From the NCBI RefSeq assembly GCF_030295425.1, contig NZ_AP027081.1, positions 3,827,001 through 3,891,000 of the forward strand: a stretch of DNA of 64,000 nt, in the 5' to 3' direction. Numbering within the stretch: position 1 is the first letter of the stretch; every line of letters begins with the position of its first letter. A program made the translations under genes and the position numbers. The notes under the pieces were generated by a model, which saw nothing but the letters and a program-made list of their open reading frames with translations, was not told where the DNA came from and did not search any database. Positions 52,071-60,427 of this stretch are shown piece after piece. The stretch comes from Mesoterricola sediminis (GTDB lineage Bacteria > Acidobacteriota > Holophagae > Holophagales > Holophagaceae).

Positions 52071-52339
52071 TCGGAGGTTCGGCCCACCGTCGATCAGCTC
52101 CAGGTGGGTGACAACACCATCCGGTGGTGGCGGGACCGGGGGCGAAAGGCCACCCTCACGGCGGAGGGCAAGGTTCAACGGGCAGGCCCAGACGTTGAGA
52201 AGCCGTCCCACCTCCTTGCCAGAGAGGCGCGGACAGGTGAGGCGCTGGGCCTGACGGATGGGGGTCAGCCGCTCCACGGCCTTGGCTTCCAGGAGGTCGG
52301 CGTGTGTTCCCGAAACCGAGGTTTACCGAGGCGGCTGAG
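52071..52339. other. Unique core between the inverted arms
   Basis: 269 bases. A minus-strand frame beginning MERLTPIRQAQRLTCPRLSG near 52277 is open through the core and runs on into the left arm, but it matches no family I recognise and has no clear ribosome site. It may be a gene remnant. Function unknown. Confidence 0.4.
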
Positions 52340-52592
52340 CCCAGGCCCGCCCAAGGCTGGGGGCGCAGGGCACCCGCAGGCGTGCCTGCGGAAGGCCCGG
52401 AGCCCCCAGCCGAGCGATGCGCAGCATCGCGGCCCGCGCCAGCGGGCCAGGGCCTGGGTGGTATGGGTCGGCGGGCTGAACCGCGAAGCCGACTCCGCGT
52501 GACTCGGCCCCTCGGCGCACTCGGTGTACGGGTTCTTTACCTACCCTTGCCGTCACGAAGGATCGGAACACGATCCTTCCGGTGATTCGATC
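52340..52592. repeat. Right arm (253 bp) of a long inverted repeat
   Basis: Inverted counterpart of 51818-52070, starting CCCAGGCCCG and ending GGTGATTCGATC. It has the same internal hairpins with compensatory differences. The 775-bp unit (two arms plus core) fills the whole gap between two convergent genes, as expected for a foldback or miniature mobile element that avoids coding sequence. Confidence 0.85.
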
Positions 52593-52644
52593 CACCCACA
52601 CCAGGTCGACCTGGGGACAAGGCGTTGCCGGTTCTTCCTGCGGC

Positions 52645-53049
52645 CTACACGAGCTCCCGCAGCCGCCAGGTTCCCTCCCGCGCCTCCCAGCGCAGCACGA
52701 AGGTCCGCCGCGAGGATTCGCCGGGCAGGAGCTCCCCGCTGCCGCGGCCGGTGAGCAGCACGTCCACGGTCTGGACCGCCTCCCGGCCCTCCACCTGGAT
52801 GCGGCTGCCCAGGACCGTCACGCCGATCCGGCTGCCCCGCAGCCGCGCCGCCAGGAAGAGGCGGGCCGAGGCCCGGTCCAGGCCCTCGGGGCCGGAGAAG
52901 GCGGGGGAGAGCGCCTCGGCGGCCCCCGCGGCGTCGCCGCGCTCCACGGCGGCCACGGCCCGGTCGAAGGCGCGCCGGACCTGGGCTTCCGGCGTCTCCC
53001 GGCCGCAGGCCGCCAGGACCAGGAGGACGGCGGCGGCCGCGGCCCTCAC
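52645..53049 (-). CDS. Small predicted lipoprotein, NTF2-like
   Basis: 134 residues. The lipoprotein signal ends at Cys15 (VLLVLAAC). The mature part opens with VRRAFDRAVAAVERGDAAGA and ends in antiparallel-strand-like sequence (RTFVLRWEAREGTWRLREL), the pattern of NTF2-like folds, without identifiable active residues. The GTG start overlaps the stop of the CYTH gene (GTGA). Function unknown. Confidence 0.72.
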   Translation of the reverse strand: MRAAAAAVLLVLAACGRETPEAQVRRAFDRAVAAVERGDAAGAAEALSPAFSGPEGLDRASARLFLAARLRGSRIGVTVLGSRIQVEGREAVQTVDVLLTGRGSGELLPGESSRRTFVLRWEAREGTWRLRELV

Positions 53050-53576
53050 GGCCGGCCCTCGCGGAAGGCCTGGAACAGGGCCGGGTAGCTGCGGGCCTCC
53101 ACCATGTCCTCGGACAGGCCCAGGGCGGCCATCTCGGCCCGGATCGCGGCGGCCTCCCCCTCCAGCTCCAGGAAGGTCCCGAAGGGCGTCTCGTCCAGGC
53201 AGGCCTCCAGGTCCGCGCGGCGCCAGACGGCGCGGCGCTTGGTCATGTCCATCCAGGGCGCGTAGCCCAGCGCGGCGAGGATGCCCGCCAGGGCCCGGGG
53301 GTCGGCGACCCCGGTCTCGATCTCGGGACGGATCTTCAGCAGCGGATCCTCCACCCGCGCGCCCTTCCAGGTGAGGACGGACCGGCCCCCGTGGGTGCGC
53401 AGGCGCAGGGCGCAGCCCGCCTCGCGGAGCGCGCCGTCCCGGTCCCAGAGGACGCTGGCCTCCTCCGCGGCGGGAACGGCCTCGCGGAAGCCGCGGTCCG
53501 CGAGGGCCTGGGCGGCGGCGGCCAGGTCCGGGATCCGGAACTTCATTTCGGTCTCCACATGCCCTTCATGTTTCAT
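53046..53576 (-). CDS. CYTH-domain protein (class IV adenylate cyclase/triphosphatase-like)
   Basis: 176 residues. The ExExK signature is in HVETEMKFRI (residues 7-16). Further charged strands line the tunnel: LRLRTHGGRSVLTWKG and FLELEGEAAAI near the C-terminus. CYTH proteins hydrolyse triphosphates (thiamine or tripolyphosphate) or make cAMP; motifs alone do not choose between these. A cNMP-binding protein occurs at 20.6 kb, but no link is shown. The start is placed at MKHEGHVETE because homology begins there; the frame is open further upstream but overlaps the divergent gene. Confidence 0.85.
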   Translation of the reverse strand: MKHEGHVETEMKFRIPDLAAAAQALADRGFREAVPAAEEASVLWDRDGALREAGCALRLRTHGGRSVLTWKGARVEDPLLKIRPEIETGVADPRALAGILAALGYAPWMDMTKRRAVWRRADLEACLDETPFGTFLELEGEAAAIRAEMAALGLSEDMVEARSYPALFQAFREGRP

Positions 53577-53628
53577 GGCGGCCCATCCAGGAATGATTGC
53601 ATCATGTTCCAGGAGGGTTCTTCCACCC

Positions 53629-54939
53629 GTGATCCCCAAGCGATACCTGTTCGCCAGCATGTTCATCGCCGCCATGCTGATGCTGTTGGCGATCGTCCAG
53701 GCGCCCCGCTCCACGCGGGAAGGGGGCGCTGTGGTGGAATCCGCGGCGGTCGAACAGTCCCTCCAGACCTTCGAGACCCTCGCCGAGTACCGCCTCCTGG
53801 ACGGCTGGGCGCCCCGCTTCCAGGGGGCCGTGGATCCGGACCAGGAGCAGCCCTGGCCCTACGGCGGCGGGTTCGGCTCGCCCTGGGAACCCGCCTCGGC
53901 CTACCTCACCGACCAGGGCCTGGCCCTGAACGGGCCCGGCGGCCGCAGCGAGATCATCCTCTGGAAGGGCCTGGAGTGGCGCCACTACCGCTTCGACGCC
54001 CCCATCGCCAGCGCCCGGCTGGACCCGCTCCGGGGGAGCCGCCTCCTGGTGACCCTCTCGGCGGGCCCGGGGCGCTTCGAGACGCGGCTCATGGAAGTGC
54101 CCGAGGGCCGGGTGCTGTGGGCCACGGACAGCGGTCCCTGGAGCCGCTTCAGCTGGGACGGCAAGGCGGTCCTGATCGGCCTGAAGCCCCCCCAGGGCGA
54201 GGCGGGCCTGCTCCTGGCGACCCTGCCGCTGGAGCCCGAGCTCCCCCCGGCCACCCTGGCCCCCTGGGACGAGAAGGGCTTGCCGCCGGCGCCGCGCGGC
54301 TGGCCAGTCCGCCAGGATCACCTCTGGGACGACGGCAAGGACCTGCCCGGGGCCCGGGTGATGGTGCCTTGGCAGGCCGGTGGACGGCTTTGGTTCCCCC
54401 AGCAGGACCGCCTGTGGGTGTCGGCCGGCGGCCAGTGGACCCTCTGGGTCCTGGAATCCGGCGTCTGGAAGCGCAGCGCCGCCGGTGCCGGCACGCTGCA
54501 GGCCCTGCCTCCCCGGCGCATGGGCCTCCTGGGCCCCGAGCGGAAGGGCGAACCCGCGCCGCGCAGCGTCACCCCCGCGGATCGCGCGGAATGGGAGAAG
54601 GTCGACCCCTCTCTGGCAGCCTGGCCGGCCAATGACCCCGCGTGGCTCTGGTTCGGCGACGGCGCCGCCGCCACCGCCTGGGACCAGCGCTGGGGCGGGG
54701 AGACCCCGGACCTGCCCCGGGAGCGCCAGCGGGAGGCCCTGCTGAAGGCCTTCCGGCCCGAGTGGCGCACGGCCCTGGGGCTCCGCGCCTCGGTGAAGGG
54801 CTGGATCCCCGAAGGGCCCGAAATCGCCCTGCGCGAGGCCTGGGAGGTGGGCTGGGTGTGGGTCGGGGACCGGGCCATCCTGGTGCGCCTGCAGCCCACG
54901 GCCAGGCTCAGGACGGTGCGGTCCGCCTTGAAACGTTAG
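53629..54939 (+). CDS. Hypothetical protein with one N-terminal membrane anchor
   Basis: 436 residues from a GTG preceded, at a longish distance, by AGGAGGG. One hydrophobic helix (about 5-24) anchors a large extracytoplasmic domain. That domain is rich in Trp, Gly and Pro, with many GRLWFPQQDRLWV- and WRHYRFDAPIASA-type strands, suggesting a beta-sheet or propeller fold. An ATG at 53593 or 53650 could also be the start. No family, catalytic site or lipobox recognised. Divergent from the CYTH gene. Confidence 0.65.
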   Translation: MIPKRYLFASMFIAAMLMLLAIVQAPRSTREGGAVVESAAVEQSLQTFETLAEYRLLDGWAPRFQGAVDPDQEQPWPYGGGFGSPWEPASAYLTDQGLALNGPGGRSEIILWKGLEWRHYRFDAPIASARLDPLRGSRLLVTLSAGPGRFETRLMEVPEGRVLWATDSGPWSRFSWDGKAVLIGLKPPQGEAGLLLATLPLEPELPPATLAPWDEKGLPPAPRGWPVRQDHLWDDGKDLPGARVMVPWQAGGRLWFPQQDRLWVSAGGQWTLWVLESGVWKRSAAGAGTLQALPPRRMGLLGPERKGEPAPRSVTPADRAEWEKVDPSLAAWPANDPAWLWFGDGAAATAWDQRWGGETPDLPRERQREALLKAFRPEWRTALGLRASVKGWIPEGPEIALREAWEVGWVWVGDRAILVRLQPTARLRTVRSALKR

Positions 54940-55011
54940 CTATCATGTACCCAGGTCTCTGCTAGTGTTAGCCCAGCCCTTCTCCCGCCATCAGGCCTCC
55001 CGAGGTTTCTC

Positions 55012-56379
55012 ATGCCCCGACTCCTCCTCGTGGACGACAACCAGCGAATCCACCAGATCGTCGAGACGCTCCTGGCCGCCACGGACCTCCAGCTGACCTG
55101 CGCCTCCTCGGGCGCCGAGGCGCTGGACCTGGCCGCCGCGGGCGGCTTCGACGCGGCCCTGGTGGACGCCATCCTGCTGGACATGGACGGGTGGGACCTC
55201 ATGGAGCGCCTCCGCGCGGCCCCCGCCACGGCCCGGATGCCCATCGCCATGATGGCCGGCGTGCTCGACACGGTCGACCTGGGGAAGGTGGACGCGGCGC
55301 CCATCCAGGGCTTCCTGCGGAAGCCGGTGGACTTCCACGACATCGCGGACCGGGTGCGCGCCCTCATGGCGGTGCCGGTCCCCGCCCCCGCCTCCCCCGA
55401 CCTGACCGCGACGGTCCCCGGCCTGCGGCTGGCGGACCACCGCCTGGCCGTCGAGGACGACCTGCTCCTGCTGGAGCCCGGCGACGTGCTGGAGGAGCCC
55501 GCCGCCGCGGAGGCGCCCGCCGACGGCCTGGAACTGGAGGAGCTCGACCTGGAGAGCCTCAAGGGCCTGAACCTGGAGGGTCCGGCCGTCGAGGACGCCG
55601 GGGCCCCCCTGCCCCTGGCGGAGCCCCCCGCCGCGGCCGCCGAGGGCTTCCTCGACTTCACCGCGGAGGACACCCTGCCCGAGGCGGCGCAGGAGGTCCT
55701 GCCCGACCTGGGCCCGTCCCTGGACCTGCCCCTCGAGGCCCTGCCCGGGGAGGAGGAGCCCGCCCTCCACGTGGACGTCGCCCCGCACCTGAGCGCGCCG
55801 ACCCCCGTCTCCGCCATCCCGGCGGACTGGTCCGACGAGAGCGACACCCTGCTGGACCTGGGCCGCGACGAGGTCTGGAAGGCCCCGGCGCCCCCCGAAC
55901 CCGAGCCCGCGGCCGATCCCATCGCCGGGCATTCCGACTTCGATTCTGACAGCTTCCTCGACCAGGACGCGGCCCCGGAGGCCACCCCGGCCTTCCTGCC
56001 CGACCTGCCCGGGGAGGTGACGCCCCCCACCCTCCCCCCGGAGGCCGAGGCCGCCCCCGAACCGCCCGCCTTCGAGCCCGAGCCCACCCCGGCCCTGGGC
56101 GCCATCGCGTCCGTCCTGGCCGCGGCCGGCGCCGTGGCCGTCGCCGCGCCCGCCGAGGCCCCGGCCGAAACCCCGGCCGAGGTCCCCGCCCCGGCGACCC
56201 TCGAGCTGCCCCCGGCGCCCGCCCCCGCCGGCCACGACCCCCTGGCGGCCCTCCTCGCCGACCCCGTCCTCATGGACCGCCTGGCCAAGGCCGTCGCGGC
56301 CCGCCTCGGCAACGACGCCCTGCGCGAGGTGGCCTGGGAGGTCATGCCCGAGCTCGCCGAGCGCATCGGCCGCCCCTGA
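55012..56379 (+). CDS. Receiver-domain protein with long acidic/proline-rich region
   Basis: 455 residues. The N-terminal receiver domain (about 1-122) has LLVDDN, phospho-acceptor Asp52 in ALVDAILLDMDGW and Lys in FLRKPVDF. Residues about 125-405 are a low-complexity Glu/Pro/Ala/Leu linker with hydrophobic-acidic patches. The C-terminal module (about 410-455, DPVLMDRLAKAVAARLGNDA and VAWEVMPELAERI) is a conserved short motif often at the end of such receiver proteins in gliding or soil bacteria. Probably a polarity or scaffold regulator. It lies 7 bp upstream of the next gene. Confidence 0.85.
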   Translation: MPRLLLVDDNQRIHQIVETLLAATDLQLTCASSGAEALDLAAAGGFDAALVDAILLDMDGWDLMERLRAAPATARMPIAMMAGVLDTVDLGKVDAAPIQGFLRKPVDFHDIADRVRALMAVPVPAPASPDLTATVPGLRLADHRLAVEDDLLLLEPGDVLEEPAAAEAPADGLELEELDLESLKGLNLEGPAVEDAGAPLPLAEPPAAAAEGFLDFTAEDTLPEAAQEVLPDLGPSLDLPLEALPGEEEPALHVDVAPHLSAPTPVSAIPADWSDESDTLLDLGRDEVWKAPAPPEPEPAADPIAGHSDFDSDSFLDQDAAPEATPAFLPDLPGEVTPPTLPPEAEAAPEPPAFEPEPTPALGAIASVLAAAGAVAVAAPAEAPAETPAEVPAPATLELPPAPAPAGHDPLAALLADPVLMDRLAKAVAARLGNDALREVAWEVMPELAERIGRP

Positions 56380-56386
56380 GCCCCCC

Positions 56387-57034
56387 ATGATCACCGGCTA
56401 CAACACCGACGTCCGGCACGGCAACCGCGTCTTCCACGTCCAGACGGAGGACAAGGGCCTCGCCAATCCCAAGATCGAGACCCTCATCTACGTGGGCGGC
56501 GAGATCCTCGACAGCTACCGGGGCACGTACGAGGACCTGATGGCCGAGCACCCCGTCCCCGAGGGGGCCATCCAGGCCCGCATGGACGACCAGCACAAGG
56601 CCGTCATCCGGGACATCAAGAACGGCAAGTACGACGTCACGCCCGCCGATCCCAGCCTCGCCGAGCAGAGCGTCTTCAACGACCGCCCCCTGGACCAGGC
56701 CATCCTGGAGTACCTCCAGCAGGAGGGCGACACGGACACCCTGGAACTGGTGCTGGACGAGCCCATGGTCCCCAAGTTCGGCGAGCCCTTCCAGGTCCGG
56801 ATCCGGGCCCGGCTCTGCGTGAGCCAGGCGCCGGTGGCCGGGGCCGAGGTCACGGTGCGCCTCATGTCCAGCCTCAAGAAGGCGGGCAGCCTCGCCGCGG
56901 GCAGGACGGACGCCGAGGGCGCCTTCAGCGTCCAGGTGGACCTGCCCCCGAGCCAGCCCGGCCACCTGGCCCTCCAGGTCTCCTGCGCCTCCGAATTCGG
57001 CAACGACGAGGTCCGCGCCCTCATCACCGCCTGA
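56387..57034 (+). CDS. Conserved protein of unknown function with C-terminal Ig/CarboxypepD-like domain
   Basis: 215 residues, no signal peptide. The N-terminal region (about 1-75) reads TEDKGLANPKIETLIYVGGE, a pattern I recognise only as recurring in uncharacterised proteins. The C-terminal part (about 120-215) looks like a beta-sandwich with AGAEVTVRL and GRTDAEGAFSVQVDL, similar to carboxypeptidase-regulatory-like or macroglobulin-like repeats. It is cotranscribed with the receiver protein and ends before a strong hairpin. Function unknown. Confidence 0.7.
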   Translation: MITGYNTDVRHGNRVFHVQTEDKGLANPKIETLIYVGGEILDSYRGTYEDLMAEHPVPEGAIQARMDDQHKAVIRDIKNGKYDVTPADPSLAEQSVFNDRPLDQAILEYLQQEGDTDTLELVLDEPMVPKFGEPFQVRIRARLCVSQAPVAGAEVTVRLMSSLKKAGSLAAGRTDAEGAFSVQVDLPPSQPGHLALQVSCASEFGNDEVRALITA

Positions 57035-57062
57035 AGGCCGGGCCCGCCCGGGGAAACCGGAA

Positions 57063-57096
57063 CCGGCCCCTGGATGCGGAGGCATCCAGGGGCCGG
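57063..57096. terminator. Bidirectional hairpin terminator
   Basis: A perfect 15-bp stem CCGGCCCCTGGATGC (57063-57077) with GCATCCAGGGGCCGG (57082-57096) around a GGAG loop, between two convergent genes. No T tract, as with the trxA terminator. Confidence 0.75.
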
Positions 57097-57130
57097 CAGC
57101 GCTGAAGGGCGGGACGCCGCCCGCGGACGC

Positions 57131-58603
57131 CTAGGCGTTCTCGAGCACCGCCACGAGGAGCTTCCAGAAGTTCCCCACGGAGGGGATGCTCACGTGCTCG
57201 TCGGGGGTGTGGACGTCCCACATGTCGGGGCCGAAGGAGACCATCTGCATGCCGGGGTACTTCTCGCCGATGAGGCCGCACTCCAGGCCGGCGTGGATGG
57301 CCTTGATGGCCATGGGCTTCCCGAAGACCTTCTCGTGGACGCCGGTCACCAGCTTCACGAGGTCGGCGCTGGGCTCGGGCTTCCAGCCGGGGTAGCCGTC
57401 GCCGTGCTTGACGGTGAAGCCGCACAGCTCGAGGGAGGCCGCCACGCGGTGGGCCATGTCCATCTTGGAGCCGTGGATGGAGCTGCGCTGGCTGGTGGAG
57501 ATCTCCACCTGGTCGCCGTTGGTGGCGATGATGGCCAGGTTCGTGGAGGTCTGCACGAGGCCCGGGATGTCGGGGCTGTTGGCCTCGACGCCGTGGGGGC
57601 AGGTGAAGAGGAAGCTCGCCACCGCGCGGGCGCCGGCGTCCTCCCAGACCTGGGCGGGGGCGTCCGCCTTGGGCTCGAGCACGAAGGCGAGGCCCGGATC
57701 GAAGGCGCCCAGGGCGGACCGGTGATCCGCCTCGAGGGCCTTCAGGGCGGCCTGGAAAGCCTCGACCTGCGCGGGGGCGATCCAGAGCACCGCGGAGGCC
57801 TCGCGGGGGATGGCGTTGCGCTTGTTGCCGCCGGCCAGGGCCGCGACCTCCAGGCCGAAACGGGGCCCGAGGGTCCAGAGCACGCTGCCCAGGATGCGCA
57901 GGGAGTTGCCGCGGCCCGCGTTGATCTCCATGCCGGAGTGGCCGCCCTTGAGGCCCATGACCTTCAGGCGGTAGGGGGCGTGGCCCGCGGTGGCGGGACG
58001 GAGCGCCATCTTCCGGGTGGCCGTGGTGTCGATGCCGCCGGCGCAGCCGATGGTGAGGTCGCCCTCCTCCTCGCTGTCCAGGTTGAGGAGGTACTTTGCC
58101 TTGAGCTGGCCGGAGGCGAGGTTGGCGGCGCCGGTGAGGCCCGTCTCCTCGTCGATGGTCACCAGCACTTCCAGGGGCCCGTGCTGGATGTCCTTGGAGG
58201 CCAGGACGGCCAGAGCGGCGGCCACGCCGACGCCGTTGTCCGCGCCCAGGGTCGTCCCGGTCGCGTACAGGCGGTCGCCCACGCGCCGGAGGGCGATGGG
58301 ATCCTTCAGGAAGTCGTGGGGCGTGCCCTCGTTCTTCTCGCAGACCATGTCCACGTGGGCCTGGAGGGCCGTCACGGGGGCGCCTTCCCGGCCGGGGGCG
58401 GCGGGCTTGCGGATGATCACGTTGCCCACGGCGTCCTGGTGGACCTCGCAGCCGAGGGCCCGGCCCATGTCAGCGACCCAGCGAGCGGCGGCGGCCTCGT
58501 TCTTGGAGCCGCGGGGGATGCGGGAGAGCTCGATGAAGTAGTGCCAGAGCCCATGGGGCTCGAGGACGCCGAGGTCCTCGCGGGTGGCGGTGGCGGTGGT
58601 CAT
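57131..58603 (-). CDS. pepD: Aminoacyl-histidine dipeptidase (PepD, M20 family)
   Basis: 490-residue cytoplasmic zinc dipeptidase cleaving Xaa-His and other dipeptides. The opening LEPHGLWHYFIELSRIPRGSKNE is characteristic. Metal ligands appear in LQAHVDMVCEK (His-x-Asp), the bridging LGADNGVG Asp, the catalytic Glu pair TIDEETGLTGA and LNLDSEEEG. A C-terminal lid domain with SPDIPGLVQTSTNLA completes the family pattern. Divergent from pyrR with a 212-bp gap. Confidence 0.95.
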   Translation of the reverse strand: MTTATATREDLGVLEPHGLWHYFIELSRIPRGSKNEAAAARWVADMGRALGCEVHQDAVGNVIIRKPAAPGREGAPVTALQAHVDMVCEKNEGTPHDFLKDPIALRRVGDRLYATGTTLGADNGVGVAAALAVLASKDIQHGPLEVLVTIDEETGLTGAANLASGQLKAKYLLNLDSEEEGDLTIGCAGGIDTTATRKMALRPATAGHAPYRLKVMGLKGGHSGMEINAGRGNSLRILGSVLWTLGPRFGLEVAALAGGNKRNAIPREASAVLWIAPAQVEAFQAALKALEADHRSALGAFDPGLAFVLEPKADAPAQVWEDAGARAVASFLFTCPHGVEANSPDIPGLVQTSTNLAIIATNGDQVEISTSQRSSIHGSKMDMAHRVAASLELCGFTVKHGDGYPGWKPEPSADLVKLVTGVHEKVFGKPMAIKAIHAGLECGLIGEKYPGMQMVSFGPDMWDVHTPDEHVSIPSVGNFWKLLVAVLENA

Positions 58604-58779
58604 GGTGTTCCTCCGTGGATGGAAACCTGGGGGTCCGGGCGGGGGCCGAGCCGGCTGCCCGGAAGTTCGTTCCGGAATGCATCCAAAGAGTAGCGTGCCC
58701 GCCCCGTGACCGAATCCATTTCGTCTGGTTTTCGCCTGCCCGGGAGCTCACGGCCGGACGGGCCGCACCCCACTTCCGA

Positions 58780-58785
58780 TACACT
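58780..58785 (+). promoter_or_regulatory. Candidate -10 hexamer TACACT for pyrR
   Basis: TACACT followed by GG, as at 9474. It lies 30 bases before the pyrR ATG and leaves a leader of about 24 bases with AGGAG. No attenuator-like alternative hairpins are visible in so short a leader. Confidence 0.35.
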
Positions 58786-58815
58786 GGAGGGCGGACACGA
58801 ACCAGGAGCCGCAAG

Positions 58816-59361
58816 ATGTCCCAGTCGAACGCCCCCTGCCTGCTGGACGCCAAGCAGATGGAGACCCATCTCCAGCGGCTCTGCCGGGAGATCACGGCCG
58901 CCTTCGGCGACGACCCCTCCATCGCCCTCCTGGGCATCCGGACCCGGGGCCTCCACCTCGCCGAGCGCCTCAAGGCCATGTTGGAGGAGGTCCTCCAGCG
59001 CGACGTGCCCCTGGGGGTGCTGGACATCACCCTCTACCGGGACGACCTGTCCGAGCTGGCGGGAAGCCCCATCGTGCGCCCCACCGAGATCCCCTTCAGC
59101 CTCCGGGAGCGGTCCGTGATCCTGGTGGACGACGTGCTCTTCACGGGACGCACCATCCGCGCGGCCCTGGACGCCCTGCTGGACCACGGCCGCCCCAAGC
59201 GGGTCTGGCTGGCGGTCCTGGTGGACCGCGGGGGCCGGGAAGTGCCCATCCAGGGCGACTTCGTGGGCCTGAAGCTGGACGTGGCCCTCACCCACCGGGT
59301 GGCGGTCCGGATGAAGGAAGCCGACGGGGAGGACAGCGTCCTCCTGGAGACCCGGAGCTGA
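58816..59361 (+). CDS. pyrR: Bifunctional pyr regulator/uracil phosphoribosyltransferase PyrR
   Basis: 181 residues with a type I phosphoribosyltransferase fold. The PRPP-binding loop is [21 protein letters not shown], and [16 protein letters not shown] is the N-terminal PyrR segment. In Firmicutes it binds pyr mRNA and causes attenuation; elsewhere it may serve mainly as an enzyme. The upstream leader is too short for a classical antiterminator, so an RNA-binding role for this copy is not supported by sequence. It is followed 2 bp later by pyrB. Confidence 0.93.
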   Translation: MSQSNAPCLLDAKQMETHLQRLCREITAAFGDDPSIALLGIRTRGLHLAERLKAMLEEVLQRDVPLGVLDITLYRDDLSELAGSPIVRPTEIPFSLRERSVILVDDVLFTGRTIRAALDALLDHGRPKRVWLAVLVDRGGREVPIQGDFVGLKLDVALTHRVAVRMKEADGEDSVLLETRS

Positions 59362-59363
59362 CC

Positions 59364-60323
59364 ATGCCCCAGAACCGCTACGTCTTCCCCCACCGCCACC
59401 TCCTGGGGATCGAGCCCCTCTCCCCGGAGGACATCACCCACATCCTGGACCAGGCCCGGGCCTTCGAGGAGGTCTGCGAGCGCCCCGAGATCAAGATCGT
59501 CCCGGCCCTCCGCAAGCGGCTGATCGTGAACCTGTTCTTCGAGAACAGCACGCGCACCCGCAACAGCTTCGAGATCGCGGAGAAGCGACTGTCGGCCGAG
59601 ATCATCAACTTCGACGCCGACACCAGCTCCCTGAGCAAGGGCGAGACCCTCATCGACACGGCCCTCAACCTGGAGGCCATGCACCCCGACCTCATCGTCA
59701 TGCGCCACAGCGCCCCGGGCGCCCACGCCCTCCTGGCCCGGCACATGAAGGCCAGCATCGTGAACGCCGGGGACGGGGCCCACGAGCATCCCACCCAGGC
59801 CCTGCTCGACGCCTACACCCTGCGCAAGCGCTTCGGGAAGCTGGAGGGCCTGCGGATCGCCATCGTCGGCGACATCCGCAACAGCCGCGTGGTGCGGTCC
59901 AACCTCTGGCTCCTCACCAAGATGGGCGCCCACGTCACCCTGGTGGGCCCCCCGACCCTCGTGCCCCGGGAGCTGAAGGCGACCTGGCCCGACATCGAGA
60001 TCACCCACGACCTCGACGCCGCCCTGCCCAGCCAGGACGCCGTCATGATGCTGCGCTGCCAGTTCGAGCGCGGCACCGGCGCCTTCATCCCCGGACAGGG
60101 GGAGTACGTGCGCTTCTTCCAGCTGAACGCCCGCCGCATGGGGCTGGCCCGTCCCGACGTGGCCGTCCTGCACCCTGGGCCCATCAACCGGGGGGTGGAG
60201 ATCACCTCCGAGGTGGCGGACGGGCCCAACAACCTCATCCTCGACCAGGTCACCAACGGCGTCCCCGTGCGAATGGCCGTTCTCTATCTCCTCTGCAACC
60301 CCCACGGGGAGCAGGTTCCCTGA
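59364..60323 (+). CDS. pyrB: Aspartate carbamoyltransferase catalytic subunit
   Basis: 319 residues. First committed step of pyrimidine synthesis: carbamoyl phosphate plus aspartate. The carbamoyl-phosphate site is [30 protein letters not shown] and [11 protein letters not shown] supply the remaining active-site residues. No pyrC gene follows; the next gene is gpmI. It probably shares the pyrR transcript. Confidence 0.96.
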   Translation: MPQNRYVFPHRHLLGIEPLSPEDITHILDQARAFEEVCERPEIKIVPALRKRLIVNLFFENSTRTRNSFEIAEKRLSAEIINFDADTSSLSKGETLIDTALNLEAMHPDLIVMRHSAPGAHALLARHMKASIVNAGDGAHEHPTQALLDAYTLRKRFGKLEGLRIAIVGDIRNSRVVRSNLWLLTKMGAHVTLVGPPTLVPRELKATWPDIEITHDLDAALPSQDAVMMLRCQFERGTGAFIPGQGEYVRFFQLNARRMGLARPDVAVLHPGPINRGVEITSEVADGPNNLILDQVTNGVPVRMAVLYLLCNPHGEQVP

Positions 60324-60427
60324 AGCAACCGCGGGGGGACCGGCCGCACGTGCGGCCCCGGCGCGCCCCCCCCACACCCCCTGCCCAGCCACCCTACGAC
60401 TGGCGGGCAGACGAGAAGGACACATTT

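Noticed and set aside
51818-52592. CRISPR array or rRNA/tRNA cluster in the large gap
   Set aside because: The repeats are one pair of long inverted arms, not short direct repeats with spacers, and no tRNA cloverleaf or rRNA sequence is visible.
58700-58815. PyrR-responsive attenuator ahead of pyrR-pyrB
   Set aside because: After the likely -10 hexamer only about 24 bases of leader remain, with no competing terminator and antiterminator hairpins.
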